The position numbers and the translations under genes were made by a program. A DNA stretch of 51,787 bases, from assembly GCA_016875335.1 (NCBI GenBank), contig VGRO01000020.1, forward strand, positions 1 to 51,787, given 5' to 3'. The notes under the pieces are model-generated. The model made no database searches, was not told the origin of the DNA, and was given only the letters and a program-made list of their open reading frames with translations. Below are positions 40,235-49,514 of the stretch, piece by piece; the stretch's first letter is position 1; every line of letters begins with the position of its first letter. The DNA is from Deltaproteobacteria bacterium. Its GTDB lineage: Bacteria; Myxococcota_A; UBA9042.

Positions 40235-42147
40235 TAGGCCGCCTTGGACTGCACCGCCGGAGGCGCATCGAGCGCGGCGAGGTCGGCCAGCAACTCGGCG
40301 CCGTGCTCCTCGATCTCGCTCAGCCAGTAGCGGCAGCGCAGTTCGGCGCGCTTCATGAAGCGCTCGGCATCGGTCACCCGCTGCGGGAACTTCTTGCCGT
40401 GGCGGTTGGCGTACTTGACCATCACGCGGGCGATGGAGACGTCGGCCAGGATGCGCGTCAGGCGCTCGGCGTGCAGCAGGCCCGGCGCGAAATCGACCTT
40501 GGCATCCCACTGCGAAAACAGCGCCTCAGTCCAGTCGCCGATCGGCAGGTCATAGGTGCTGCGCAGCTTGTTGCGGGCGATGCGCAAGAGGATCGTCTGC
40601 AGCGCCTTGTACTTGCAGGCGAAAAGCTTGGCGAGCTGCTTCTCGAGCGGGTCGTTTTCGGCCACCCGCTTCCAGTTGGCGCGCGCCATCTTGACCAGGA
40701 AGCGCCGCGGGTCGCGCAGGCCCTGCATCAACTGATCCTTGAGGATCATCAGCGATTGGATCTGGCTCGTGCCCTCGTAGATGGGCAGCACGAGCGCGTC
40801 GCGCAGAAGTTTCTCGGGCAGAAACTCGGTGGTGTAGCCGACGCCACCGAGGATCTGCATGGCCATGCGCGCCTGATAGACCGCTTGCTCGGAGCCGATG
40901 TACTTGACCAGCGGCGTCATGTCGCGGGCCTGGCGTTTGAGCCGCGCCACCTTGCGCTCGAGCGACGCCCGCTCGGCCTCGTCTTTGGGCGGGTCGTGCT
41001 TGAGGATCTGTTCGAGCTTGACCGATTTCTCGACCTTCTGCGCGGCCTCGAAGCACAGGGCGCGCAGGCCGCGGGCGTAGAGCCCCATGTCCTCGACGTA
41101 GTCGGCGATCATCTCGTGGCGGTCGATGGTCTTGCCCATGGTCACGCGCTGCGCCGCGTAGTCCTTGACCGAGCGCATCGCCGCCTCGCAGATGCCCAGG
41201 CTCTCGAAGCCGACGGCCAGCCGGGCCGAGTTCATCAGCAGCAGCATCAACTCGAAGCCTTCGCCGCGCCGGCCGATGAGCTCGCCCTTGCTGTCCTCGT
41301 AGACCAGCACCGCGGTCGGCGAGCCGTGGTGGCCGATCTTGTGCTCGACCTTGCTGATCTTGACGTTGACCTTGCCGTCGATCTTCTGGCGGCACAGAAA
41401 CAGCGACAGACCCTTGAGGCCCGGGGCCTTTTCGGTGTCTTCGGTGCGCGCGAGCACCAACTGGTACTGGCCGTGGCCGCTGGTGATGAAGATCTTCTCG
41501 CCGTTGAGCAGCCACACGCCGTCGCCGACGTCCTTGGCGGTGGTCTTGATTTGCGCGAGGTCCGAGCCCGCGCCAGCCTCGGTCAGCACCATGCAGCCCC
41601 AGGCGCCGTTCTGCAGGATGTCGGCGATGACATCGTCGTAGGGCGTCGAAACCAGGCGACCGCCCTCGAGTTTGCTGCGGGGATCGCGCAGCGCGTACAT
41701 CATCAGCGACACCGCGATGCCGGTGTGGAAGCCGAAGTGGGTCATGCACGACACGTCCGCGCGCGCCAGCAGTTCCGCGGCCGCCAGATACACGGCGACC
41801 GGGGCATTCAGGCCGCCGAGTTCGCGCGGCATCGGAAGGCCGAACACTTCCATTTTCTTGAGACCCTTGAACACCTTGTCCATGGTCGGCGACGCGATGA
41901 CTTCACCGTTCTCCATGCGGGTGCCTTCGGTGTCCATGCGGCGGGCGACCGGTTCGACCTGCTTGGCGACGAACTTTCCGAGTTCCTTGAGGATGTCCTC
42001 GTAGGTGTCGCGGGCGTCGCGCACCGTCGCGGGCCGGTCCTCGGCCTTGGCGCCGTGTTCGCACAGGTCGATGAGCGGCTCCCATTCGATGGCGTGCTCG
42101 ATCCAGAACCGCAGGTCGTCGTTGTCGAGGTAGACGTTGTCGCTCAT
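40234..42147 (-). CDS. Acyl-CoA dehydrogenase (~640-aa class)
   Basis: The 637-aa flavoenzyme introduces the 2,3-double bond into acyl-CoA. ATG 42147 has SD AAGGA. Family blocks are MVLTEAGAGSDLAQIKTTA (FAD/substrate loop), WLLNGEKIFITSG, GEGFELMLLLMNSARLAVG, and QILGGVGYTTEFLPEKLLRD; the catalytic Glu sits in LPIYEGTSQIQ. The extra C-terminal domain (~480-637) is typical of the DmdC/long acyl-CoA dehydrogenase class. The C-terminus ends AVQSKAA, where a palindromic repeat supplies the stop codon, so the original end may have been slightly longer. Chain-length preference is unknown. Confidence 0.9.
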   Translation of the reverse strand: MSDNVYLDNDDLRFWIEHAIEWEPLIDLCEHGAKAEDRPATVRDARDTYEDILKELGKFVAKQVEPVARRMDTEGTRMENGEVIASPTMDKVFKGLKKMEVFGLPMPRELGGLNAPVAVYLAAAELLARADVSCMTHFGFHTGIAVSLMMYALRDPRSKLEGGRLVSTPYDDVIADILQNGAWGCMVLTEAGAGSDLAQIKTTAKDVGDGVWLLNGEKIFITSGHGQYQLVLARTEDTEKAPGLKGLSLFLCRQKIDGKVNVKISKVEHKIGHHGSPTAVLVYEDSKGELIGRRGEGFELMLLLMNSARLAVGFESLGICEAAMRSVKDYAAQRVTMGKTIDRHEMIADYVEDMGLYARGLRALCFEAAQKVEKSVKLEQILKHDPPKDEAERASLERKVARLKRQARDMTPLVKYIGSEQAVYQARMAMQILGGVGYTTEFLPEKLLRDALVLPIYEGTSQIQSLMILKDQLMQGLRDPRRFLVKMARANWKRVAENDPLEKQLAKLFACKYKALQTILLRIARNKLRSTYDLPIGDWTEALFSQWDAKVDFAPGLLHAERLTRILADVSIARVMVKYANRHGKKFPQRVTDAERFMKRAELRCRYWLSEIEEHGAELLADLAALDAPPAVQSKAA

Positions 42148-42402
42148 GGCGGATTCCTTGTGCTCGGCCGGTTGCGCCCGCGTCGCTGCATGGGCGGCGG
42201 TGCGCTCGGGGTTGAGGGCGAGAACAGCGTAGCGGAGGACAGGCGGGTCGGAAACAGGTCAGTGGACAGGGCGAAGCGCCGCCAGCCCAATCCGCGGCAA
42301 CGCGCGCGCACGGTGCCGTTTTCGACGCGGTGCGTCAAGGTGGTGGCGGCGCGCGCATCATGGCACAGTCATTGCCGTGGGGTGCGGGAGTACCGGCCGG
42401 CT

Positions 42403-44469
42403 TCATTCGAGCTTGAGGCCGACGGAACCTGGCACGATGTAGGGCGGCGTCGGGTTGCCGTCGGGGCCGACGCCGAAGCACTGGATGCTCATGTTGGCCA
42501 TCAGCACGCATGTAGCGTCGCCAGCGGCAGACACAGCCTTGGCTTTCTTGAGGAATTCCAGATTCGGATTGTCGGGGACAGCATTGGCTCCGGGACCCTT
42601 CTGCTGCTTCGAATTGGACCCGAAACACGAGACGGCGCCGGCGGTAGAAACGACGCAAGTGTGGCTGATGCCGACCGCCACGCTCTGCAGGTTGGGCAGC
42701 GGCAACTTGGCGACGGACGCCATGTTGTCCTGGGCGCCCAACTGGTAGGCGTCGTTCTTGCCCCAGCACCACACCTCGCCGCCGATCTGGGTCAGGCCGC
42801 AGGCGTGGTTTTCGCCGACAGCAAGCGCGACGAAGGACTGCAAGGTCTTGACCTTCGCCGGCACGCCGACCTTGGGCTTGGTGGTCCCGTCCGCCCAGGA
42901 CACGCCGTTGCTGCCCCAGCAATACGCTTCGCCCTCGACCAGGCCGCAGGTGTTGTTGCCGCCGGCGGCGAGCAAGGAGAACTTGCCGGCAAACGAGACC
43001 TCGACCGGATTCGACTCGTCGCCGACCAGGCCGAGCTTGCCGAGCTGCCCCGCCGCACCGGCGCCCCAGCAGCGCGCCTTGCCATTGATGTCGAGGGCGC
43101 ACGCGTGGTCGTCCCCGGCCACAACCTGGGCCCATTCGACAAACTGTGGGAGTGGAATCGAGACTTCCGTGGCCGACGGCGGTCCGGGCGCCTGTCCGAG
43201 CTGTCCGTGGTCGTTCTCGCCGCGACAAAAGAGCTTGCCCATGCCCTGGTTTGCCCGGCAGACGAAGCCACCGCCGACGGCCACCGATTTGGGCTGGACG
43301 TCGGTCTTCGACCAGAAGGTTGGCGTCACGGAGTCCGCGATGTCTGGCACGCCCAGCGCCAGCGACTTGTTGGACCCCCAACACGCCACCGTGTCCTGGA
43401 CGGCCCAAGCGCAAGCGTGCACCGGCCCGGTGGCCATGGCCGGCGCCCAGCCCTGGATGCATGTGCCCGAACTGCACACCCCGCCGGGCTGCTTGCACGG
43501 CGTGCCGTCGGGGGTGCCGTCGACCGGGCTCGAACATCCCGCCGTTGGCTCACAGGTCACCGGCTTGCAGGTGGTGCCTGTACCGCACACTAGCGGCGCG
43601 CCGGCATTGCATTTGCCTGCGGCGCACAGGTCGCCCGTCGTGCACGCGTTGCCGTCGCTGCAATCGGTCGCGTTCGGCAGGGGGTCGTGGGTGCAGGTGC
43701 CGACACCACAACTGTCTGCAGTGCAGGAGTTGCCGTCGTCGCACTTCTTCTTGTCGGGTGGGTCGGAACTGCACTTGAGTCCGCCGGTGCCGGCAATGCA
43801 CTGGTCCGAGGTACACGGGTTGCCGTCGTCGCAGCCGGCCATGTCCGAAGACACACATGCCCCACCGCCGTCGCACGCGGACGCCTTGCTGCAAGGTGAG
43901 CCGTCGTCGCAATTGGTGCCGGCCGGTGCGGAGCCGAACACGCAGTCTCCAGTTGCGGTGGCACATGCGCTCAGGTCGCAGGCGTCGGCGCCCGGCGGGC
44001 ACTGCTTGGGCGAGAATTTGCAGAAGCCTTGCGCGCACTCGCGAATCTGGCACAGGTCGGGCGGCGGCGGACAATCGCTCTCGGTCTTGCAAGGCGGTGC
44101 AGTCGCTACCTCAGCCACGTCGACGGCATCGTCGCCCACCTCGTCCAGGTCCTCGCTTCCCGGGGTCGCGTCGTCCAGGTCGTCCGCCGCCGCGTCGGCG
44201 TCGTCCGCGGGCCCACCGTCGTCGCCGTCCAGGTCGGAACCTGCGGCCTCGTCGTCGGCGGCGTCGCCCGGACCGCCACTGTCTGGCGCAAGCGTGTCCG
44301 CGCCAGCATCGCCGCCGCCCTGCCCTGCCCCGTCGCCGTCGTGCGCGGCCTTGGCCGCTTGGTGTGCCTGCCAGGCGTCGAGGTCAGGGCCAACGCCGGA
44401 CAGGCCGCAGCCAGCAAAGGCCGTGCAGACAACAACCGAAAGTACGAAGCGGAACGGACAGCCAACCAT
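42403..44469 (-). CDS. RCC1-repeat lipoprotein with Cys-rich stalk
   Basis: The 688-aa product starts at ATG 44469, supported by TACACT 8 nt upstream; an in-frame GTG at 44487 would overlap that box. The lipobox is CTAFAGC. An extremely acidic Asp/Ala linker (~35-125) is followed by Cys-rich repeats (~130-345) of the CDDGNxCT type also seen in the 1314-aa lipoprotein. The C-terminal half (~345-688) holds about six RCC1-like propeller repeats, with motifs such as HACAWAVQDTVACWGSN, HACALDINGKARCWG and HACGLTQIGGEVWCWG. Each blade has a paired Cys, an arrangement common in myxobacterial RCC1 proteins. Surface-exposed binding protein of unknown ligand. Confidence 0.85.
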   Translation of the reverse strand: MVGCPFRFVLSVVVCTAFAGCGLSGVGPDLDAWQAHQAAKAAHDGDGAGQGGGDAGADTLAPDSGGPGDAADDEAAGSDLDGDDGGPADDADAAADDLDDATPGSEDLDEVGDDAVDVAEVATAPPCKTESDCPPPPDLCQIRECAQGFCKFSPKQCPPGADACDLSACATATGDCVFGSAPAGTNCDDGSPCSKASACDGGGACVSSDMAGCDDGNPCTSDQCIAGTGGLKCSSDPPDKKKCDDGNSCTADSCGVGTCTHDPLPNATDCSDGNACTTGDLCAAGKCNAGAPLVCGTGTTCKPVTCEPTAGCSSPVDGTPDGTPCKQPGGVCSSGTCIQGWAPAMATGPVHACAWAVQDTVACWGSNKSLALGVPDIADSVTPTFWSKTDVQPKSVAVGGGFVCRANQGMGKLFCRGENDHGQLGQAPGPPSATEVSIPLPQFVEWAQVVAGDDHACALDINGKARCWGAGAAGQLGKLGLVGDESNPVEVSFAGKFSLLAAGGNNTCGLVEGEAYCWGSNGVSWADGTTKPKVGVPAKVKTLQSFVALAVGENHACGLTQIGGEVWCWGKNDAYQLGAQDNMASVAKLPLPNLQSVAVGISHTCVVSTAGAVSCFGSNSKQQKGPGANAVPDNPNLEFLKKAKAVSAAGDATCVLMANMSIQCFGVGPDGNPTPPYIVPGSVGLKLE

Positions 44470-44477
44470 GGCTGGAG

Positions 44478-44506
44478 AGTGTAGCACTGCAACGCGAAGG
44501 CGTCAC
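44478..44506 (-). promoter_or_regulatory. Promoter of the RCC1-type lipoprotein, probably leaderless
   Basis: On the minus strand GTGACG (44506-44501), 17 bp, TACACT (44483-44478), then 8 nt to the ATG at 44469. No SD is present. The layout copies that of uppP. Confidence 0.55.
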
Positions 44507-44533
44507 CTGCCGATCGCGCGCCGGGGTTGAGCG

Positions 44534-45808
<1,275 letters not shown>

Positions 45809-45866
45809 GGTTTTCCTCGGATTTGGAGAGCCGGCCCCCCGGCGACGCGGCCGAGCGGGATGCAGC

Positions 45867-45895
45867 GGTGTAGCGCAATCGCGGGCGCAGGGCAA
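45867..45895 (-). promoter_or_regulatory. Candidate gltA promoter
   Basis: On the minus strand TTGCCC (45895-45890), 17 bp, TACACC (45872-45867). The 5' leader would be ~50 nt and contains a normal SD, unlike the leaderless genes. The intergenic region 45809-46117 contains this and the htpG promoter and no further gene. Confidence 0.4.
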
Positions 45896-45951
45896 TCAGC
45901 CCCTGACACGATTGCGACAATGGGCGCGCTCCGTTGGCACCGCGCCACGCC

Positions 45952-45980
45952 TTGACAGCCGGCGATTCCGGCCTTGCTTT
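45952..45980 (+). promoter_or_regulatory. Candidate htpG promoter
   Basis: TTGACA (45952-45957), 17 bp, TGCTTT (45975-45980). The extended pattern TTGACAGC...CCTTGCTTT is shared with the promoter candidate of the PQQ-propeller lipoprotein (29197-29225). The leader would be ~130 nt. Confidence 0.5.
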
Positions 45981-46117
45981 GCGCCGCGCACGGCTGGCCA
46001 GTCGGCGACGCACGGGCAAACAACTCGCAACGACAACGTTTTGCCCGGATCGACGGCGCGCACCGGTCGCCCTTCGAACCCACGAGGACAAGCCCCTTTC
46101 CCATGCACGAGGACACC

Positions 46118-48121
46118 ATGGCCGAGACCCGCTCCTTCCAGGCCCAAACCAACAAGCTGCTGGACCTGATGATCCACAGCATCTACGCCCACAAGGACGT
46201 TTTTCTGCGCGAACTGGTCAGCAACGCCTCCGACGCCATCGACAAGGTGCGCTTCCTGGCGCTGACCGACAGCGAGCTGCTCGAGGGCGACGGCGAGTTC
46301 AAGATCAAGATCATCGCCGACGCCGACAAGCACACGCTGACCATCCTCGACAACGGCATCGGCATGACCTACGACGAAGTCATCGATCACATCGGCACGA
46401 TCGCGCGATCCGGGGCCGAGACGTTCGCCGAGCGGACCAAGGGCACCGCCGCCGACGCCGCCACGCCCGACCTCATCGGCCAGTTCGGGGTCGGCTTCTA
46501 CAGCGCCTTCATGGTCGCCAAGCGCGTGCTCCTGGAGACCTGCAAGGCCAAAGCCGACCACGCCGTGCGCTGGGAGTCGGCGGGCGACGGCACCTACACG
46601 ATTGAGCGCCTCGACAAGACCCGGCGCGGCACGCGGATCACGCTTTTCTTGCGCGACAAGGACGCGCCCAAGGACGACGCCGCCATGACCGCCGACGGGG
46701 CTGAGGGCGACGGCGGCGACGATGGCGACACGGTGTTCAACGCCGACAACTGGACCGACGCGTGGACGATCCGCCGCACGATCAAGAAGTACAGCGACTT
46801 CATCGCCTTCCCGATCGTGATGGACACCAAGAAGTACGAGAGCGAGGTCGACGAGGACGGCGAGGCGGTCGAAGGTGCCGAGCGCAAGGAGAAGATCGTC
46901 GAGGAGACCCTCAACTCGACCAAGGCGCTGTGGACGCGGCCCGCGACGACCATCGAGGCCGACGAGCACAAGGCGTTCTACAAGCACCTGTCGCGCGACT
47001 GGAACGACCCGGCCGAGACCATCCACTTCCACATCGAGGGCTCGCAAGAGTGGACGGCGTTGCTCTACGTGCCCGAAAAGGCGCCGTTCGACCTGTTCTC
47101 GCGCGAACCGCGCCGCGGCCTGCAGCTCTACATCAAGCGGGTGTTCATCGCCGAGGATGTCAAGGAACTGATCCCTGAGCATTTGCGTTTCCTCAAGGGC
47201 CTGGTGGACTCCGCGGACCTGCCGCTCAACATGTCCCGCGAGACGGTGCAGCAGGACCGGCTGGTGGGCGCCATCAAGAAGCGGGTGACCAACAAGGTCG
47301 TCGCCCACTTCAAGGATATGCTTGCGCAGCGCCGCGACGCCTACGTCCAACTGTGGGATGAGTTCGGCACCTGCCTCAAAGAGGGCTTCCACTACGAGCC
47401 GGCCGGCAAGGACAAGCTGGCCGACATCGTGCTGGTGCGGACCACCCACGGCGACGGCTGGAGCACGCTCGGCGAGGTGGTCGAACGCAAGCAGGCGGGG
47501 CAGACCGCGCTTTACTACCTGACCGGCGAGAAGCTGGAGACCTTGCAGAGCGCGCCGCAGTTGGAAGTTTTCCGCAAGCGCAACATCGAGGTCATCCTGT
47601 TGCCCGAGGCGGTGGACGAGATCATGGTCGGCGCGCTGGACAAGTACCAGGACCTGGAGCTCAAGTCGGCAGCCAAGGGGGAACTCGACGGCCTGCCCGA
47701 GACCGAAGACGAGGCCAAGGCCAAGCAGGCGCGCAGCGAGGAGTTCGCGGTGCTGACCGACCGCCTGGGCAAGTTGCTCGACGAGTCGTGCAAGCAAGTG
47801 CGCATTTCGGACCGGCTGACCGACAGCGCCGTGTGCCTGGTGTCGGACAGCGCCGGCATGTCGCCGCAGATGGAGCGCATGATGATGGCCATGGGCCAGT
47901 CGATGCCGACGCAAAAGCGCATCCTCGAACTGAACCCGGACCACACCCTCATCCAGGCCATGCGCGATCTCGCGGCCAAGGACAGCGGCGACGACCGGTT
48001 GCAAGAGTTCGCCGAAATGCTGTTTGACCAGGCGCTGTTGGCCGAAGGTGCACCCATCAAGAACCCTGCGAAGTTTGCGCAACGGGTGGCCTCGGCGATG
48101 ACCTACGCGGTGGCCCATTAG
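46118..48121 (+). CDS. htpG: Chaperone protein HtpG (Hsp90)
   Basis: The 667-aa ATP-dependent chaperone starts at ATG 46118 (SD GAGG, 5 nt); ATG 46103 is an alternative adding five residues. The GHKL ATPase domain shows FLRELVSNASDAIDK, LDNGIGMTYDEVI and GQFGVGFYSAFMVA. The middle domain shows LPLNMSRETVQQD, with the catalytic Arg. The C-terminal dimerisation domain is complete (LNPDHTLIQAM). It is longer than E. coli HtpG (624), mainly through acidic insertions around residues 188-210 (DGAEGDGGDDGD) and 250-265. Expression is probably stress-controlled. Confidence 0.96.
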   Translation: MAETRSFQAQTNKLLDLMIHSIYAHKDVFLRELVSNASDAIDKVRFLALTDSELLEGDGEFKIKIIADADKHTLTILDNGIGMTYDEVIDHIGTIARSGAETFAERTKGTAADAATPDLIGQFGVGFYSAFMVAKRVLLETCKAKADHAVRWESAGDGTYTIERLDKTRRGTRITLFLRDKDAPKDDAAMTADGAEGDGGDDGDTVFNADNWTDAWTIRRTIKKYSDFIAFPIVMDTKKYESEVDEDGEAVEGAERKEKIVEETLNSTKALWTRPATTIEADEHKAFYKHLSRDWNDPAETIHFHIEGSQEWTALLYVPEKAPFDLFSREPRRGLQLYIKRVFIAEDVKELIPEHLRFLKGLVDSADLPLNMSRETVQQDRLVGAIKKRVTNKVVAHFKDMLAQRRDAYVQLWDEFGTCLKEGFHYEPAGKDKLADIVLVRTTHGDGWSTLGEVVERKQAGQTALYYLTGEKLETLQSAPQLEVFRKRNIEVILLPEAVDEIMVGALDKYQDLELKSAAKGELDGLPETEDEAKAKQARSEEFAVLTDRLGKLLDESCKQVRISDRLTDSAVCLVSDSAGMSPQMERMMMAMGQSMPTQKRILELNPDHTLIQAMRDLAAKDSGDDRLQEFAEMLFDQALLAEGAPIKNPAKFAQRVASAMTYAVAH

Positions 48122-48131
48122 CGGCTCGTCG

Positions 48132-49091
48132 GTGCAGCGCAGCCGCTGCGTCTGGCGACTGCCGCACGTCGCGGTCGCGGCATGGGCCGCCGCGTGCGCG
48201 GTGGGTTGCAAGGCACCGGCCCCCCGGCCGCCCGATCTCGCCAAGGACGTCGCCGCCAGCGCGCCCTTGCCGACCGCGCCGACCCAGAGCGCCGCCGGCG
48301 CCGATCGCCTTGAGGCGGTCATCGCCCAACAGAGCGCAGAGAAGGCGAGCGCAGCGGCGGGACCGCGCACGCCTGGATTCGTGCTCATCCCCGCCGGCCG
48401 CTTTACCATGGGGGCGCCGGACAAGGGGGACGGAACGCCCAACGAGGCGGGCCAGCACGAGGTCACCCTGGTCCGGGCCTTCGAGATACAGGCCACCGAG
48501 ACCACGGCGCGGCAGTTTCGCAGCGTGTCCGGCGCCAACCCAGAGCTGGACGCCACCTGCCAAGGCATCGACGATTGCCCAGCGGCGCACGTCTCGTGGT
48601 TGCAGGCGGTGGACTACTGCAACCGCCTGAGCGAGAAACACGGGCTGCCGCGTTGCTACACCCTCAACGGCCCTGCGGTGGTGTGGAACGGGGGCCCGGG
48701 CTGCAAGGGCTTTCGGCTGCCGACCGAGGCCGAGTGGGAATACGCCGCGCGCGCCGGCCACCCAGGCATGCGCCACGGTGACGCCAACGCCGTCAGTTGG
48801 TACGACGAAAACGCCAACCTCCGCATCCACTCCGTCCAGCGCAAACAGCCGAACGCGTGGGGCCTGTACGACATGCTCGGCAACGTGGCCGAGTGGGTAT
48901 GGGACTGGTACGCGGCCTACCCGACGACCGCGCAGGTGGACCCGACCGGACCCAAAGGCGGCGAGAACCGGGTGTACCGCGGCGGGTCGTGGCGCTACAG
49001 CGATTTCGAGGCCACGTTCGGTGCCAGAAGTGCCATAGGTCCGGACAACCGTGTCGAGTTCATCGGGTTTCGCTGCGTGCGGGCGTTGTAG
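48132..49091 (+). CDS. SUMF1-family lipoprotein (not a true FGE)
   Basis: The 319-aa product starts at GTG 48132, 10 bp after htpG, and has a lipobox (ACAVGC). The formylglycine-generating-enzyme-like domain spans ~78-319: GFVLIPAGRFTMGAP, FRLPTEAEWEYAARAG, LGNVAEWVWDWY and the final FIGFRCVRAL. The region that in genuine FGEs holds the two copper-binding cysteines reads YRGGSWRYSDFEATFGARSA, with no Cys. Sulfatase activation is therefore unlikely; such proteins often act as binding or scaffolding lipoproteins. It may be co-transcribed with htpG. Confidence 0.85.
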   Translation: MQRSRCVWRLPHVAVAAWAAACAVGCKAPAPRPPDLAKDVAASAPLPTAPTQSAAGADRLEAVIAQQSAEKASAAAGPRTPGFVLIPAGRFTMGAPDKGDGTPNEAGQHEVTLVRAFEIQATETTARQFRSVSGANPELDATCQGIDDCPAAHVSWLQAVDYCNRLSEKHGLPRCYTLNGPAVVWNGGPGCKGFRLPTEAEWEYAARAGHPGMRHGDANAVSWYDENANLRIHSVQRKQPNAWGLYDMLGNVAEWVWDWYAAYPTTAQVDPTGPKGGENRVYRGGSWRYSDFEATFGARSAIGPDNRVEFIGFRCVRAL

Positions 49092-49514
49092 CGCGGGTGC
49101 AAAAGCGGCGGTTGCCGGCTGGGTTCGCCCCCCGAACCGCGCAATCGTCGCCGACACCCACGGGTCCACGACGACCGCGCCTGCAGGGTGTTGCTGAGTG
49201 CGACGCCTGCCGCGCGTAGCCACGCAGTCCGACATGCTTCGTTGGCGGCCGCGGGGCTCCCTGCGGCGTAGCTTGGGACTGCGCCGCGGTCGCGTGACGG
49301 CCTGCGCCTGACCTGTCGGCCGCCTGACGAGGTCCGCCGCTCCTGTCGCGCGCCGGCTTCCGCTCGCTACGGCAATCCTTCATCGACACGTTGTCAGACC
49401 TTCGACGCGGTGGCCTGCACGTGGGCTGGAGGTCGGCCGCCGGCCCAAGGGCATGGGCGAGGCTGCGGCCTGGACTGCGCGAAACCTGCACACGGAGGAG
49501 GCCCGGCAGGACAC
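49092..49514. other. Intergenic region without recognised features
   Basis: Nothing convincing is seen in these 423 bp between the 3' ends of two convergent genes. Short open frames exist on both strands, but none has a signal peptide, family motif or good start. A small hairpin-rich segment (49240-49300) is the only structure noted. Confidence 0.4.

Noticed and set aside
40303..43593. A 1096-codon plus-strand frame opposite the acyl-CoA dehydrogenase
   Set aside because: It is the complement of a well-recognised gene and continues through its start region; the product has no recognisable domain.
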